Below are positions 37,654 to 49,400 of a stretch of DNA of 64,000 nt, piece by piece. Below the pieces are notes generated by a model. It saw nothing but the letters and a program-made list of their open reading frames with translations, ran no database searches and was not told the origin of the DNA. Origin of the DNA: Amphibalanus amphitrite (taxonomy: Eukaryota > Arthropoda > Thecostraca > Balanomorpha > Balanidae); the NCBI RefSeq assembly GCF_019059575.1, contig NW_024883035.1:82865-146864 (forward strand), in the 5' to 3' direction. Position 1 is the first letter of the stretch, and every line of letters begins with the position of its first letter. The position numbers were made by a program, and so were the translations under genes.

Positions 37654-40025
37654 TATCCGAAGGTTGGGACTTTTCAATTAGACAATCACTATTCTTTAGA
37701 ATTGTGATTTTCTATTGAAAATCCCAACCTGAGCTACCTCTCTAGGGGGGTGTTTAGCGTTTCTGCCGCGATTTAGGACATCTTGATACCCTCGAAAACG
37801 GCTCGTTAGATTTTTTTGCCATTTTCAGCGTTTGGTCCCCTATGGGGGAGCTACCGGCTGGTACCAGTCGCTTGAAATATAATTAACCCGTTTTGGGGTA
37901 ATCGGCACGTGCATTTTCCCATAGGGTTAACATGGGGAAAAATTGAAAATGCGATTTGCGCAAAATCTGTTCAGTAATATTTGTCCACGTTTTTAGGGTC
38001 AGTTCTTGGGCTGGCACCTCACCTTCTGGGGGTAATTATTTAAAATATAAATGACAAAATTTCGGGTAACCGATGCCGACAGTTACCCCATGTTGAGCCT
38101 ATGGCAATTTCGAAAAATTATTTTCAAATCGATTTTGCCAAAAATTTCCACGTTAGATTTTGAAAATGTTCCAATATGTTGTGCCCCGGGGTGTCGGCTA
38201 CCACGTGGTATGGGTCAGATATGGGGCGATTGAAAAGCACGTGCCACGTGCAAACGTGTTTGATGGGGTAATCTCCGGGAAAATCCGACATTGGCCAACT
38301 TGGGGTCCTATGGCGTGGAAACCACCCCACCTAGCGACACCAAATCAACGCAGCCGGTGAGCAGATGAGTCCAGCTTGTCGCACTAGTGGTCACGTGACG
38401 CACGTGCTATTGCACGTGCCGTGGCACGGGGTCAATTTTTGTGCTTACATACCCGAACATTGTAAAATGCAAGGAATGGGGGAAATAGCCATCAGGCCGT
38501 CAGTTTTTATGATAGGGTCGATCTGAAAACGGGTATAGACATAGAATGAAGTGGGCTAAGAAACTGCTATCTCGGATTTTTCGAAAAATGGAAAATTTAA
38601 AATTCTGGGGAAATTATATATTCGAAAGATGAAATTTCCCTAAATTTTGACGTTTTTCCAGTTTAGCCGTCCACTGTTCAGTGACGGTGACAGCGGCCGG
38701 GGTCATCTTTTATATGCTGATGGCCACGTCGATGGGTCATCGCGTGGCGTGAACGGTGAGGCTATCAAAGGTCCGGCACGTGTCACGTGGCCACGTGTTT
38801 TAGTCGCGTACCTCCCAGATCATCGTGTGTTTGCCGATTTGCGGCCCTATAGCACGAAAACAGCACAAGCCAGGAACACTGAAATGGTGCAATCAGTGAG
38901 GGGACAAGTCCTGCTTGCACCACCGGTGGTCACGTGGCACACGTGCAAATCTGGGCACCTCCGTTGCGGAGATATTTTATGTGAAATATTCAAATGTACA
39001 TAACTTTTTCAGTTTAAGTCCGATTGGGCTAGAATTTGTTGGGTGGATGAATTGTTAAGCGACATGAACGAATGCGCCATGTTTGTTGCAGTGCGCCACG
39101 TTTGTCTCAAAGCGCCATTTTTGCCGCAAAGCGCAGAATTTGCGCAACTTTGTCGAACATTGGACGATTAGGATGCGCTGTAATTAAGGGATGGCTGCTT
39201 ACACGGCAGACATGAATGCACCACATATGCCGCAGGGCGCCATATTTGTCTTAATGCGTCAGTGTTAGCGTTTTGCCTACGGCGGGCGTTTTTTGCGGCG
39301 GTGTTTGCGTTTTTTCGGGGTTTGCGTTTGACGGCGGGCGGCCGTTTTTGCGTTTTTGGCGGTGTTTGTGTTTGGCGGCGGGCGGCCGTTTTTTGCGGTG
39401 TTTTGCGGTTGGCGGCGGGCGTGCGTGCGTTGCGAAGTTTTTTGCGGCGGTGTTTGCGGTTTTTGTGTTTGGCGGCGGGCGGGCAGGCGATGCGGGTGTT
39501 TTTGCTGTTTGCGTTTGGCGGCGGGCGGCCGTTTTAGTGGCGGTTTGCGGCGGGCGGCCGTTTTTTGCGGCGTTTTGCGGTTTGCGGCGGGCGGCCGTTT
39601 TTTGCGGCGTTTTGCGGTTTGCGGCGTGTGGCCGTTTTTGCGGCGTTTTGCGGTTCGCGGCGTGCGGCCGTTTTTTTGCGGCATTTCGCGGTTGGCGGCG
39701 GGTGATGCGGGCGTTTTTTTTGCGGCGGCGGTGTTTGCGTTTTTTCGGTGTTTGCGTTTTGCGGCGGACGCGCGTTTTTTGCGGCATTTTGTGCGTTTTT
39801 TTCTGCGGTTTTCGGCGGGCGGGCGATTGTTTTTTTTTGCGAAGTTTGCGTTGGCGTTTTAGGCGTGCGTTTTGCGCGTTTTGCGGTGTTTGCGTTTGGC
39901 GGCGGGCGGGCGGTTTTTCACAATTAAAGTCCCAACCTTCGGATCCGCAGTGCTGTTCGACAAGCGCTGCCCGGGCCTATCCGAAGGTTGGGACTTTTCA
40001 ATTAAGAACAATCACTAATTTTTGG
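37654..40025. repeat. Long CACGTG-rich repeat unit A
   Basis: The unit starts TATCCGAAGGTTGGGACTTT and recurs at 40026 and 63434, so one full unit is about 2.37 kb. It begins with a hairpin: GGTTGGGACTTTTCAATTA pairs with TATTGAAAATCCCAACC about 35 bases on. Then come about 1.3 kb with twelve CACGTG palindromes, a GCGCCA-rich stretch (39060-39260), the GCGGCGG minisatellite, and an end block ATTAAAGTCCCAACCTTCGG that is the inverse of the start. No protein-coding signal is convincing. It could be a large non-autonomous transposon or a satellite monomer. Confidence 0.8.
39262..39922. repeat. GCGGCGGGCGGCCGTTTTTT minisatellite (unit A)
   Basis: Tandem imperfect 30-37 base units of the form GCGGCGTTTTGCGGTTTGCG followed by GCGGGCGGCCGTTTTTT. 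Because stop codons are absent from the unit, long frames are open on both strands (up to 266 codons plus, 178 minus); I treat them as non-genes. Confidence 0.93.
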
Positions 40026-41820
40026 TATCCGAAGGTTGGGACTTTTCAATTAAGAACAATCACTATTCTTTAGAATTGTGATTTTCTATTGAAAATCCCA
40101 ACCTGAGCTACCTCTCTAGGGGGGTGTTTAGCGTTTCTGCCGCGATTTGGGTCATTTTGATCGCCGCCGAAACGGCTCGGTAGATTTTCTTGCCATTTTC
40201 AGCGTTTGGTCCCGTGTGGGGGAGCTACCGGCTGGTACCGGTCGCTTGAAATATAATTAACCCGTTTTGGGGTAATCGGCACGTGCATTTTCCCATAGGG
40301 TTAACATGGGGAAAAATTAAAAATGCGATTTGCGCAAAATCTGTTCAGTAATATTTGTCCACTTTTTTAGGGTCAGTTCTTGGGCTGGCACCTCACCTTC
40401 TGGGGGTAATTATTTAAAAATCATAGGGTACAGTTTCGGGTAATCGTGACGGACAGTTACCCCATGTTGAGCCTATGGCGATTTCGAAAAATTATTTTCA
40501 AATCGATTTTGCAAAAAATTTCCACGTTAGATTTTGAAAATGTTCCAATATGTTGTGCCCCGGGGTGTCGGCTACCACATGGTATGGGTCAGATATGGGG
40601 CGATTGAAAAGCACGTGCCACGTGCAAACGTGTTTGATGGGGTAACCTCCGGGAAAATCCGACATTGTCCAACTGGGGGTCCTATGGCGCGGAAACGACT
40701 TCATCTAGCGACACCAAATCAATGCAGCCGGTGAGCAGATGAGTCCAGCTTGTCGCACCAGTGGTCACGTGGCGCACGTGCTATTGCACGTGCCGTGGCA
40801 CGGGGTCAATTTTTGTTCTTAAATACACCAACATTGTGAAATGCAAGGAATGGGGGAAATAGCCGTCAGGCCGTCAGTTTTTATGATAGAGTCGATCTGA
40901 AAACGGGTGTAGACACAGAATGAACGGCGCTAAAAAACTGCTATCTCGGATTTTTTGTAAAACGAAAAATTTAAAATTCTAGGGAAATTATATATTAGAA
41001 AGGTGAAATTTCCCTAAATTTTCCCGTTTTTCAAGTTTAGCCGTCCACTGTTCAGTGACGATGACACCGGCCGGGGTCATCTTTTACATGCTAATGGCCA
41101 CGTCGATGGGTCATCACGTGGCGTGAACGGTGAAGCTGTCAGAGGTCCGGCACGTGCCACGTGGCCACGTGTTTGAGTCACGCACCTCCCAGATTATCGT
41201 GTGTTTGCCGACTTGTGGCCTTATAGCACGAAAACAGCACCAGTCAGGAAGCCTGAAAGGGCACAATCGGTGAGGGGACAAGTCCTGCTTGTACCACCGG
41301 TGGTCACGTGGCACACGTGTTCAGCTGGGCTCCTCCTTTGCGGAGATATTTTATCGTGAAATATTCAAATGTCCATAACTTTCTCAAATATGGTCCGATT
41401 GGGTTCAAATTTGGTGGGTGGCTGCATTGTTAAGCGTCAATGACAACTGAGCCGCGTTTGATGCACCGCGCCACATTTGTCATTATGCGCCATAATCGCC
41501 CGAAATCGCAAAATGTTTGTAACTTTGTCAAACATGATCCGATTTGGATTCAATTTTGGGGACGGATGCACAACACATACAAAGGACTGCCCTTGCCGCA
41601 ATGCGCCACAATTGTAACAGTGCGCCATTTATGCCGCAAAACGCACCAGTCCACAACTTTGCCAAATAGGGGCAACACTATTCGACCGCCACCCTTGCAG
41701 CATTCTATAACTCAGGAACCACTGGACCGATCGGGATGAACGAAACACCATTCGAATTAGGGGATACGATTTTGTCAGCCGTTTCGATGATGATGACCTC
41801 AAGTGACCTGCACCTGGGTA
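40026..41820. repeat. Long CACGTG-rich repeat unit B
   Basis: It matches unit A closely from its start through about 41430, including the hairpin and twelve CACGTG palindromes. Beyond that it diverges into more GCGCCA/GCGCCACA phrases (41440-41640) and 'aactcaggaaccactggaccgatcggg' text to about 41820. Unlike unit A it has no GCGGCGG minisatellite. The right boundary is uncertain. Confidence 0.75.
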
Positions 41821-41829
41821 ACCTCAAAA

Positions 41830-42455
41830 GGTCAACTTGGCATTAGCCGTTTTCACGACGGGCTATCCGGCGAGTGCACCTTATTTGACCAAATCTGCAC
41901 GTAATCTCTGGTGCAGCAAATATCTTCAATTGTTTCTTTTATTTGGCTGTCGAACATTATTTATGGTTTGAAATATGATTTTATGTAAAATAATTGATAT
42001 GAAAAAGCCGTCTTATAAGTTATGACCCCATTTCACCACACGCAAGTGGCAGAAATGACAATGATCAGCTGACGCATTTTTCTTGGCCGAAGTCAGAGCG
42101 CGCGGCCCGACGCACCACGCGTATTTGGAAATTCCGACCTCGACGAGCATCAGAAGCCACCTAACAGGCTTGTTCGAAACCGCAGGAGATGATGATGAAC
42201 GGGTTTATCGAAACTTGATTGGATGAGCATATCGGTAATAGCGATTTCAGTGTGTGCATTTATTGTTCATAGTGGTGTGAAATGTGGTTGGGGTACGACC
42301 GACAACCCGTCGGGGCGAATTTCGCACTGGGGTACTCAAAATTTGAAGAATTTAAGACGTTTCCATGAGTTTTGAAGGTATGGATAAGTTCTAAAAATCC
42401 GGTTCTCCTTATCTGGGCCATTAACTCCATACGGTCCAAGAAAGCTGGCACACTA
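41830..42455. other. No gene recognised
   Basis: AT-rich, featureless sequence between repeat unit B and the next minisatellite. Confidence 0.5.
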
Positions 42456-42760
42456 CCTTTAAAGGGCCATCAGCTAGGGCCAAAGCACCCTCAGCTGACG
42501 TCAAACGGCCCTACGAAGGCCTCAAAGGACTCTTAGTTGGTGTCAGAGGGCCCCCAGCAGGTGTCAGAGGACCCTCAGCGGACATCAAATGGCCCTCAGC
42601 TGGCGTCAAATGGCGGTCAGAAGGCTTAAAGGGCCATCAGCTAGGGCCAAAGCACCCTCAGCTGACGTCAAATGGCCCTCAGAGGACCTCAAAGGGCTCT
42701 CGCCTGGCATTAAATGGCTCTCAGAAGGCCTCAAAGGGCCCTCAGATCTTAGGGCCCTTT
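42456..42760. repeat. GGCCCTCAGCTGACGTCAAA minisatellite
   Basis: About ten imperfect units of 22-35 bases with GGCCCTCAG, GACGTCAAA and GGCCTCAAAGG blocks. The 5' and 3' parts share a 45-base phrase starting AAAGGGCCATCAGCTAGGGC (near 42461 and 42628). It ends in an inverted GGGCCCTCAGATCTTAGGGCCC. Confidence 0.85.
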
Positions 42761-44175
42761 GAGGGCTTCTTCGTTGTGACAGTGCTGCTTTGTCGGTAAG
42801 GTGCGCAGTCGCCGTGGGTCCCTCGCTCGCCGCCGTGACAGCGGCGGGACAGGGACGGGACAGCGAAAGGTTGGTGATCGGGGCCGCCGTATGCCCTGGT
42901 ACGGTCTTCCTGAATATCTGTTACGACTGTTACTAGGAAAGTGAGCATGCCGCCTGAAAATTGTGTCTTTGTAGTTTGTGGAATACAAGTGAGAAGAAAA
43001 AACTTTCAGTCTCTGGTCTGTGATCTCGCCACGTATCATTGTAATGACTTTTCATGTCGATGTGCCTAAATAAATACGCGAATTGGCATGAAAATGGGGC
43101 GCTGCCCCGCTCATACACATCCGGGCAAACCCGTGACTAGCCTCCGCTTCTAGCAGCCGGGATCGGTCGGCCGGCCGGCAGTCAGGCGATGCCCGGGCTG
43201 ATTTCCGAGGGTCCCTTGCATTCACGCTTATTAACCCGCGACCGCCTGGGGGGGGGTCGGATTCAACTCCCCCCCCTCCGTTTTTCTTGAATAACTCATG
43301 AACCGCTTACACTATCAACCTGAAACTTGGCATACCTTCTCCTCCATCAATTTGACGTCTCTTGTGTAATTTTTAAGATTTTTTTTCTACAACTTTTTTA
43401 GATATATCGAATTTAGCGATGTAACTCTATAGATGGCCTTGGATGTAACTACATGGCGTTTCCACTCAAAAGGTGGTAAATGTTTAAAAATAGCCAAAAA
43501 TCAAGGTTTTAATCAAATTGTAAATTAGGGACATGAATAGACGCAGCTCAACGAGTTTTAAAATAGGTATCTCGGATTTTCCATGACATGCGTTTTTCAC
43601 CCCTAAATATTCCAAAAACTTTATTTTTTGGAAAACAGCTAATGAAATCAAAAATTTTGAGAATTTCCAAAAAAGCGGAATATATGTTATAGAGCTCTAT
43701 TAGAACATTAGATGTCCCAAATTTCAACTTTCTATCTTGATTTTTGACCCCAAATTGTAAAAAATAGCTGCAACATGGTAGGGATGGTGACGTCATAAGC
43801 ATTTTCGGGAATTAGAGGCACTTCTGAACATCGCATGTGAAAACAAATGGCACCACTAGAGCTCTGGGACAAAGGTCGTATAGAAAAGTACATTTTTTAT
43901 GTCAAAAATAAAAAGTTGAAAAATTGATTTTTGTGTCGCACGCCCATGTAGCAGAAAGTGAAAACCGTGACCTTTCGTGACCTGACCTGACCTTGACCCG
44001 TACTTAGTATGACCTCTATACGCACATGGTACCTTCACTAGGTCTTTGAGATCATTATTGGTGAGTTTCGAGCAGCAGCTATCGATTACACTGTCCGTAA
44101 GATTAATCATGCAAAACCCCAGAATTTGACCTTTGACCTAATCTTGACCCGAAAGTTGACCTCAATCTTAAAATC
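42761..44175. other. Repeat-like DNA, no gene recognised
   Basis: Includes a hairpin of G9/C8 runs at about 43249-43279 followed by transposon-style text ('aactcatgaaccgcttacac'). From 43970 TGACCT/AGGTCA hexamers begin, continuing into the next element. Weak open frames only. Confidence 0.5.
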
Positions 44176-44179
44176 TTAA

Positions 44180-45203
44180 CACGCGCACTGCAGGGGGGGG
44201 TTGTTTTCAACCCCCCCTGTGGTTTTTCGCAAATCGCGAGAAAACGGCGGCGCGTAGCGCCGCCAAATTTTGCATACCTGTTCTCCCAACTTTTGCACAC
44301 CTTGAGTAAAAATTTTGACCCCAGGTGACCTATGGTCAGGTCACCAGGTCAGGTCAAGTGACCCTACCTCGAAACGTAAATTTCGAAGTTTGCAATCCCA
44401 CCAAGCCCACAGTTGTTGAGATATGATCTTGAAACCCACAGGAAATAGTAAAGTCATCACGAGCTACAACTTGTATATCTCGGAATTTTTATATCGATGA
44501 CCTAAGGTCAGGTTATTTTTGCGACCGGCCCATTATAAGTCAATGGGAGAAATTTCAACTTACTCTGAATGCCATCCTATGACTTCAATACGCTCAGGAT
44601 CATAGTATTACAGGTCCCTGTTGGTGATTTCACCGAAACATATCACTTATGATCTTTGGAAGGTGATCTCCAGGTCATCTTCTTAGGTCACCTGAGGTCA
44701 CCAGCGGTTTTTCTTCAATAACTTGAGATTGAATAGAGATAGAGACTCCGTTCGACGTTTATCGTGTTTTTCTCGTCAATGCGGATCGAATGATATGCAA
44801 CATGACCTATTTCGGTCAGGTCATGACCTTGACCTGAGGTCAATTTTTCAACTTGACCTTTCGAGGTCATATCATATATCATTCGATGCGCCTTGACGAG
44901 CTAAGAACGATGGCGTTCGAATCGATCCTCTGTCTTGTGTGCAAGACAAGTTATTCAAGAAAAACTACCGCGAAATTCCTGTTGTGAAAATCGTAACATT
45001 TTGTCTTCGGTGACCTCTGGTGACCTCGTTTTTGACCTGACCCAAAAATGATCTTAGTATTTCTTGTAGATCTCATCTCAACCTATCCAACGCCGTTTAC
45101 CGCTTGTCGCTACGTTGCGCCGTTTTTGAGATCTCAGGGGGGTTGTTTTAACCCCCCCCCCCCTGCAGTTCGTGTTCGGCTCAGACCCGCTGCAGTGCGC
45201 GTG
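44180..45203. mobile_element. TTAA-flanked element carrying AGGTCA arrays (1024 bp)
   Basis: CACGCGCACTGCAG from 44180 and its exact complement ending at 45203 are 14 bp inverted repeats. Each is flanked by TTAA (44176-44179 and 45204-45207), and the inverted match extends two bases further out (TC/GA). Just inside both ends are inverted blocks of G-run, TTGTTTT, C-run. The core is packed with TGACCT and AGGTCA hexamers. There is no coding region. TTAA target sites point to a piggyBac- or Kolobok-type mechanism; the superfamily is not settled. Confidence 0.75.
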
Positions 45204-45261
45204 TTAAGAGTGCTTTGGGAAGGTCTCATAGAGACCTTTCGAACGCCGCCTCGTGGGGCTC

Positions 45262-45362
45262 GATACAATATCACTCTAAAAAATGAAAGGGGGCCCAAAC
45301 TTCCAGAGGGGCCCCTTGAGAAAACTTTGCCACCCGTCCAAAATTACCTTCCGCCGCCACTG
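45262..45362 (-). mobile_element. Fragment of the 31899-34061 hAT-type family
   Basis: In reverse orientation this repeats the left end of the element at 31899: CAGTGGCGGCGGAAGGTAAT, then the AAAGTTTTCTCAAGGGGCCC block, with small differences. It is truncated after about 100 bases. A poly-C run and a fragment of the foldback family at 22964 follow directly (45363-45396). Confidence 0.8.
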
Positions 45363-45399
45363 CCCCCCCCCCCTTGGCTACGTCCATGTCATCAATATG

Positions 45400-46650
45400 G
45401 GCGTCGTTTCGGAGCACGTGGCGTCGAATGGTGAAGGTGTCATTGACATCGGTTCAGTAGTTTCGGAGCATTGTCATGTTTGCTAATCTCGTCTGCTTTT
45501 TAAACACGCCCGGGGAGTGGCCCAGCAGAGAACTTGTTTGTCATTTTGTAGAGGGATTAAAAAAATATGCACCCGTCAAAATGTTTACAATGGGTCATTA
45601 TTGTAACGTATGCGCCAGGTTGCAGCTCATGTAATTTCATCAAAGACTTAAATAATAACCTAATTTAAGGGGTTTGTATATTTTTTTTTTTAAATATGAC
45701 AGATGTTTCATGCTTTTTTGCCTTGAATATTCAAAAAACGATAAATTCAAAGAATATGTACAAGTAAATAAGGCTCTGACGGTCTTTTTTTGCTACCAAA
45801 AATTTGAATATCCACTTCCCCGCCAATTCTAACGGCCAACGGCCTGCTTTGCTTGAGCTCGAAGGTAGGTGGTCGACGTTTTTTCCGGATAGTTATTTAA
45901 GTGGAAATTTGCTACTATGCAGTGTATCTTTACCGCCAGGATTTCTTGAATTGGTTGCGCATAACATGGATAATGTTGTTTCCCGCTTTTCTCCCAAAGT
46001 GAAGTTATTTCAGGCTAAAAGGTTATGATGCGGCAATTGCGACGCATATAACGCGTTTAAAATGGAAGCACTTATTTTTCCTGGTCTGTTGGACTAGGTA
46101 CGTGCTGGATGTTGATGTAAAATGCTGAGATAAAGCATTTATGGAGTTCTTGTCACAGGTGTTGCTAGGTGTATTAAAACTGAAACATTTCCATTGGGCT
46201 TTGGTAATATATGGATTGCGTGAGCTGGCTAGCCAGCTGGCGACGTGCGATATAGCAAGGTATGATGGACATAAACATTAAAAATGGCTTAAAAACTGAA
46301 ATTGTTGGGTGGATATTTATTCTTTTATATCTAGCATTGATATGCAACAAGTTCTGCTAGTGCCATTGTACGGCGCAAGCTGGCAAATAATCCAGTTAAT
46401 ACCACAACCCGATTTGTTGAACTATATGCTGGATGTTGCTGTAAAATGCTGAGATAAAGCATTTAAGGTAGATAGGTATTCCTAAAGCAGGTGTCTCAGG
46501 TGCTGCCATGTTTGTGAAAAATTGCTAGCCTCAGTAGTCAGTTTTTGTAAAGCATTTAGGGCAACTATTCTTATAGTAGGTGATGAAAGTGCTAGGCTCC
46601 AGTCTTTGGTAGGTAGCAGTAGGTAACTAACGCAGGCGGCACGGTTGTAG
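45400..46650. other. No gene recognised
   Basis: AT-rich. The phrase GCTGGATGTTG(A/C)TGTAAAATGCTGAGATAAAGCATTT appears twice (about 46109 and 46429), a diverged direct repeat of about 320 bases. No coding signal. Confidence 0.5.
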
Positions 46651-46826
46651 TAAAGTAGGCGTCACACTTGTTTCTGCAACCAAGGAGAGGCGCTGTAGGT
46701 TAGGTGATATTTTTTTAGTTTTAGGTGGTAGGTTTAGGCTGTAGGTTAGGTTAGGTTTGGTTTGTTTAGAAAGCACATCTGGGTAGCCTCACCTTGGTTG
46801 CAAAAAGAAGTGTGACGCCTGCTTTA
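46651..46826. mobile_element. Foldback MITE 1 (176 bp)
   Basis: Arms of about 40 bp are inverted with about four mismatches: left TAAAGTAGGCGTCACACTT, right complement TAAAGCAGGCGTCACACTT, both followed by GCAACCAAGG. The loop is rich in AGGTTAGG-type text. Flanking TA or TAA fits a Tc1/mariner- or Harbinger-type MITE, but the duplication is not decisive. Confidence 0.75.
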
Positions 46827-46976
46827 TGATTACTAATGGCACGAGCTGACATGAAACACCGTAGGTTGTAGGTTGGCAATTGGTAGAGCAGACGCCACGA
46901 TGGGTTGCCACTCGAGTCACAGCTGAAAGTCTACATCTAGGTCTCTAGACTGAGACTTGGGGGTATCACTAGGTTA

Positions 46977-47138
46977 GACGTAGCACAAGCTGCCATATGT
47001 GCAGGAATGTCTTTCTAACCAAACCAAAACAAATTAACCGAACCTTACCTAAGCTGACCTACAACCTTCAACCTATGGTGTCGCCATAGATGAAGTATTC
47101 CTAATCCATGGTTTCGCATATGGCAGCTTGTGCTACGC
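46977..47138. mobile_element. Foldback MITE 2 (about 162 bp)
   Basis: Inverted arms share GTAGCACAAGCTGCCATATG. The layout (short arms, AACCTNACC-rich loop, GGCGT near the end) parallels foldback MITE 1, so the two may be related families. Exact ends and target duplication are unclear. Confidence 0.65.
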
Positions 47139-47786
47139 CTGCCTGACTGACGACTGTTACAGACTTTGGTCTATATGCTGAAATTTGTTAAATAGCTTTT
47201 CATAGCCTTTTGTATGATGTCTGCTCTACTAATGCCATAGGTTTTAGGTTGTAGAAAGTAGGCTGTAGGTAAGTAGGCTCAAACAACTAATGGTAAATTT
47301 GCATTGTGTATACCTTATTTCTGCTGCTGCAAAAGTAACAAAGTTTTGAAGCAAAACACAAAAAGGTAGTGGTGAAACTGCACTTTTGCACCCTAGGCTC
47401 AAAATTAAGTAAAACCCATACCATATTGTAACAATGCATGATATTTCAACCCAGAAAACTTCATGCAGTTTTTATTGCTAACTATATCAGATACACTAGG
47501 TACATACAAGCAGAAAATACAAAATCTAATCTAACCTGACCCAACCTTACCTAACATAACATAACCTTACCTGACTTGATGTGTGGTTGGGTGAAGCTTA
47601 TAAATGTTTTGTGAAAAGTATCACAAGTATTGATGTGTGCTCTCACTTTTCAAGCTTTAAAGAATGTGTTCTCTTATGTTCATGTTTTTGTTTCGTCAAT
47701 TTCCTTCAGTTTTTTTTTGAAGGGTGCAGAGGTGGAAATCACCAAAAACTGTTGTCAGTTCGTGCAGACTTGAACTGTTCCCCTAT
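47139..47786. other. No gene recognised
   Basis: AT-rich, with scattered AACCTTACCT/AGGTAGG phrases and no coding signal. Confidence 0.5.
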
Positions 47787-47788
47787 TA

Positions 47789-48840
47789 CCGTAAAATGGG
47801 GTGTTAAGGGACAGTTTTGAGGTGTTTTGTTATATAACTCCAGAAGGGTTGGGGATAGAAGCATCAACTTGTCAGCATTTTATGTGGAATTTGGTGCTTT
47901 ACATGCCTGCTACATTAAAGTTTTAAAAATATATACATGCATATTATTTTTCTTATTTTTCATTACTGTCCCTTAGCACCCCAATGTGGGGTGTTAAGGA
48001 TAAGGGACACCTATATTATTCCAAGAAATGGTCATCAAATTCCTACAGTTGGAGTGTGAATGGGCACACCATCTATTTATTGAAATGTTTTGCATGTGCT
48101 AATTATAAGGTAAACAAAACCAAAAAGTACCCTTCTGTCATCAACAAAAACCCATTTTGAAGCTAGTCACTTGTCATTATGTTGCCCTCTTTGTTTGGGC
48201 ATTTTTATGATGACATCACATTTACCTACATCAGTCTTCATTGACCCATCATTGTAAAAGAGTGTTAAGGGAGTTTTGAGGTGTTTTGTTATACATATAA
48301 CTTAAGATGTGTTAGAGATGAAAGCATGAACTTGCCAGCATTTTATGCGGAATTTGGTGTTTTCCATGCCTACTGAAAGAAAACTTTATGAAATTATATT
48401 TAGAATTTTTTTTTCTTCCCTGTCCCTTAGCACCCCACATCCACCTCAAAATATGCATGTGTCCGGAAAAGAGGAAGAGGATGATGAATGGGTGGATTTG
48501 TATAAGTTTTTCAGAAAACATGTGCATTACATGTGACAATACACCTATGCATTCATTTTACCTGTACACCTACTAGTTTATGTGGTACACACAGAGTTTT
48601 GGAGATGTCTCAATTTTTGAAAATGTAGCATTATTTTCATAACCATTTTTGAACCAAATCACTTGCATGAAAAACATTGCTGTTTTGTCCTATAGTCAAG
48701 AACAAAACAGTGTCAACTACCACACTCAAGTTTTTATTTAACCTTCTCAAATTAGGAACCTAACATGACTCAAAGTTTTTCCCACGCAACTGTTCCTTAT
48801 CAGTTATCACCCCACTGTCCCTTAACACCCCATTTTACGG
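47789..48840. mobile_element. TA-flanked inverted-repeat element (1052 bp)
   Basis: CCGTAAAATGGGGTGTTAAG, continuing GGACAG, is repeated perfectly as a 26 bp inverted repeat at the right end. TA dinucleotides flank both ends (47787-47788, 48841-48842), as in Tc1/mariner-type insertions. Inside are further diverged copies of the terminal motif in both orientations (near 47967-48008, 48256 and 48420) and two related segments of about 190 bases starting AGGTGTTTTGTTATA. So the element looks like a dimer of a smaller MITE. No transposase is present. Confidence 0.82.
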
Positions 48841-48842
48841 TA

Positions 48843-49400
48843 TATGAGATTTTTCTGATACTGATAACTGATTTGTAATACTCGCTGAATTACTCGTTTT
48901 GTTAGCAAATGTTTGTCAGTCAGCATACTGATTCATACTAGCAGTTAGTTCTTGTCACCGTCCAAGGACACTGCAAATCATAACGCTGCTTGACAGAGGT
49001 CTATTCATGTGTATTGTGTATGCATTTTGTGCGCAACACGGTCACTTTTCGACTAATACTTCTTGCAGTTGTGTCTAAAACTCACGGCAAGTGCCCCACC
49101 TCTCCTTTCACGGATAGCACCCCACGAGGATGCATCTATCAGCGGTCCTAACACCTGATGGGATGTTTCCTTTTCCAGGCCTGTCCTGTCCTATCTGCCG
49201 AGCAGTGCTGAGAGGCTCACCACCAGACGCCACTCTGCAAACTTCCTCTTGTTGTTGCGCCTGTTGCGCCAGTTTCTAGTTCCTTTCTGCACGCACCTTG
49301 TTTTTTCCAAACCTTTTCTCGCTTGGATTTGCACTTGTTCGCAGATCAGTTAGCCAGTTGGCTTTTTGTTCTAGTTGTATTTCCATAAAAAGCAAAGAAA
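48843..49400. other. Upstream flank of the Helitron ORF1
   Basis: No coding signal. The 5' end of the Helitron and the promoter of ORF1 should lie here or at the edge, but no TC start or promoter element can be identified with confidence. Confidence 0.45.

Noticed and set aside
39251-40073. Open frames of 178-266 codons on both strands
   Set aside because: They follow the GCGGCGG minisatellite, whose unit has no stop codons in several frames; there is no domain, start context or splice signal.
46740-46765. Telomere-like TTAGG repeats
   Set aside because: Only two or three loosely matching units inside a foldback loop; not an interstitial telomere array.
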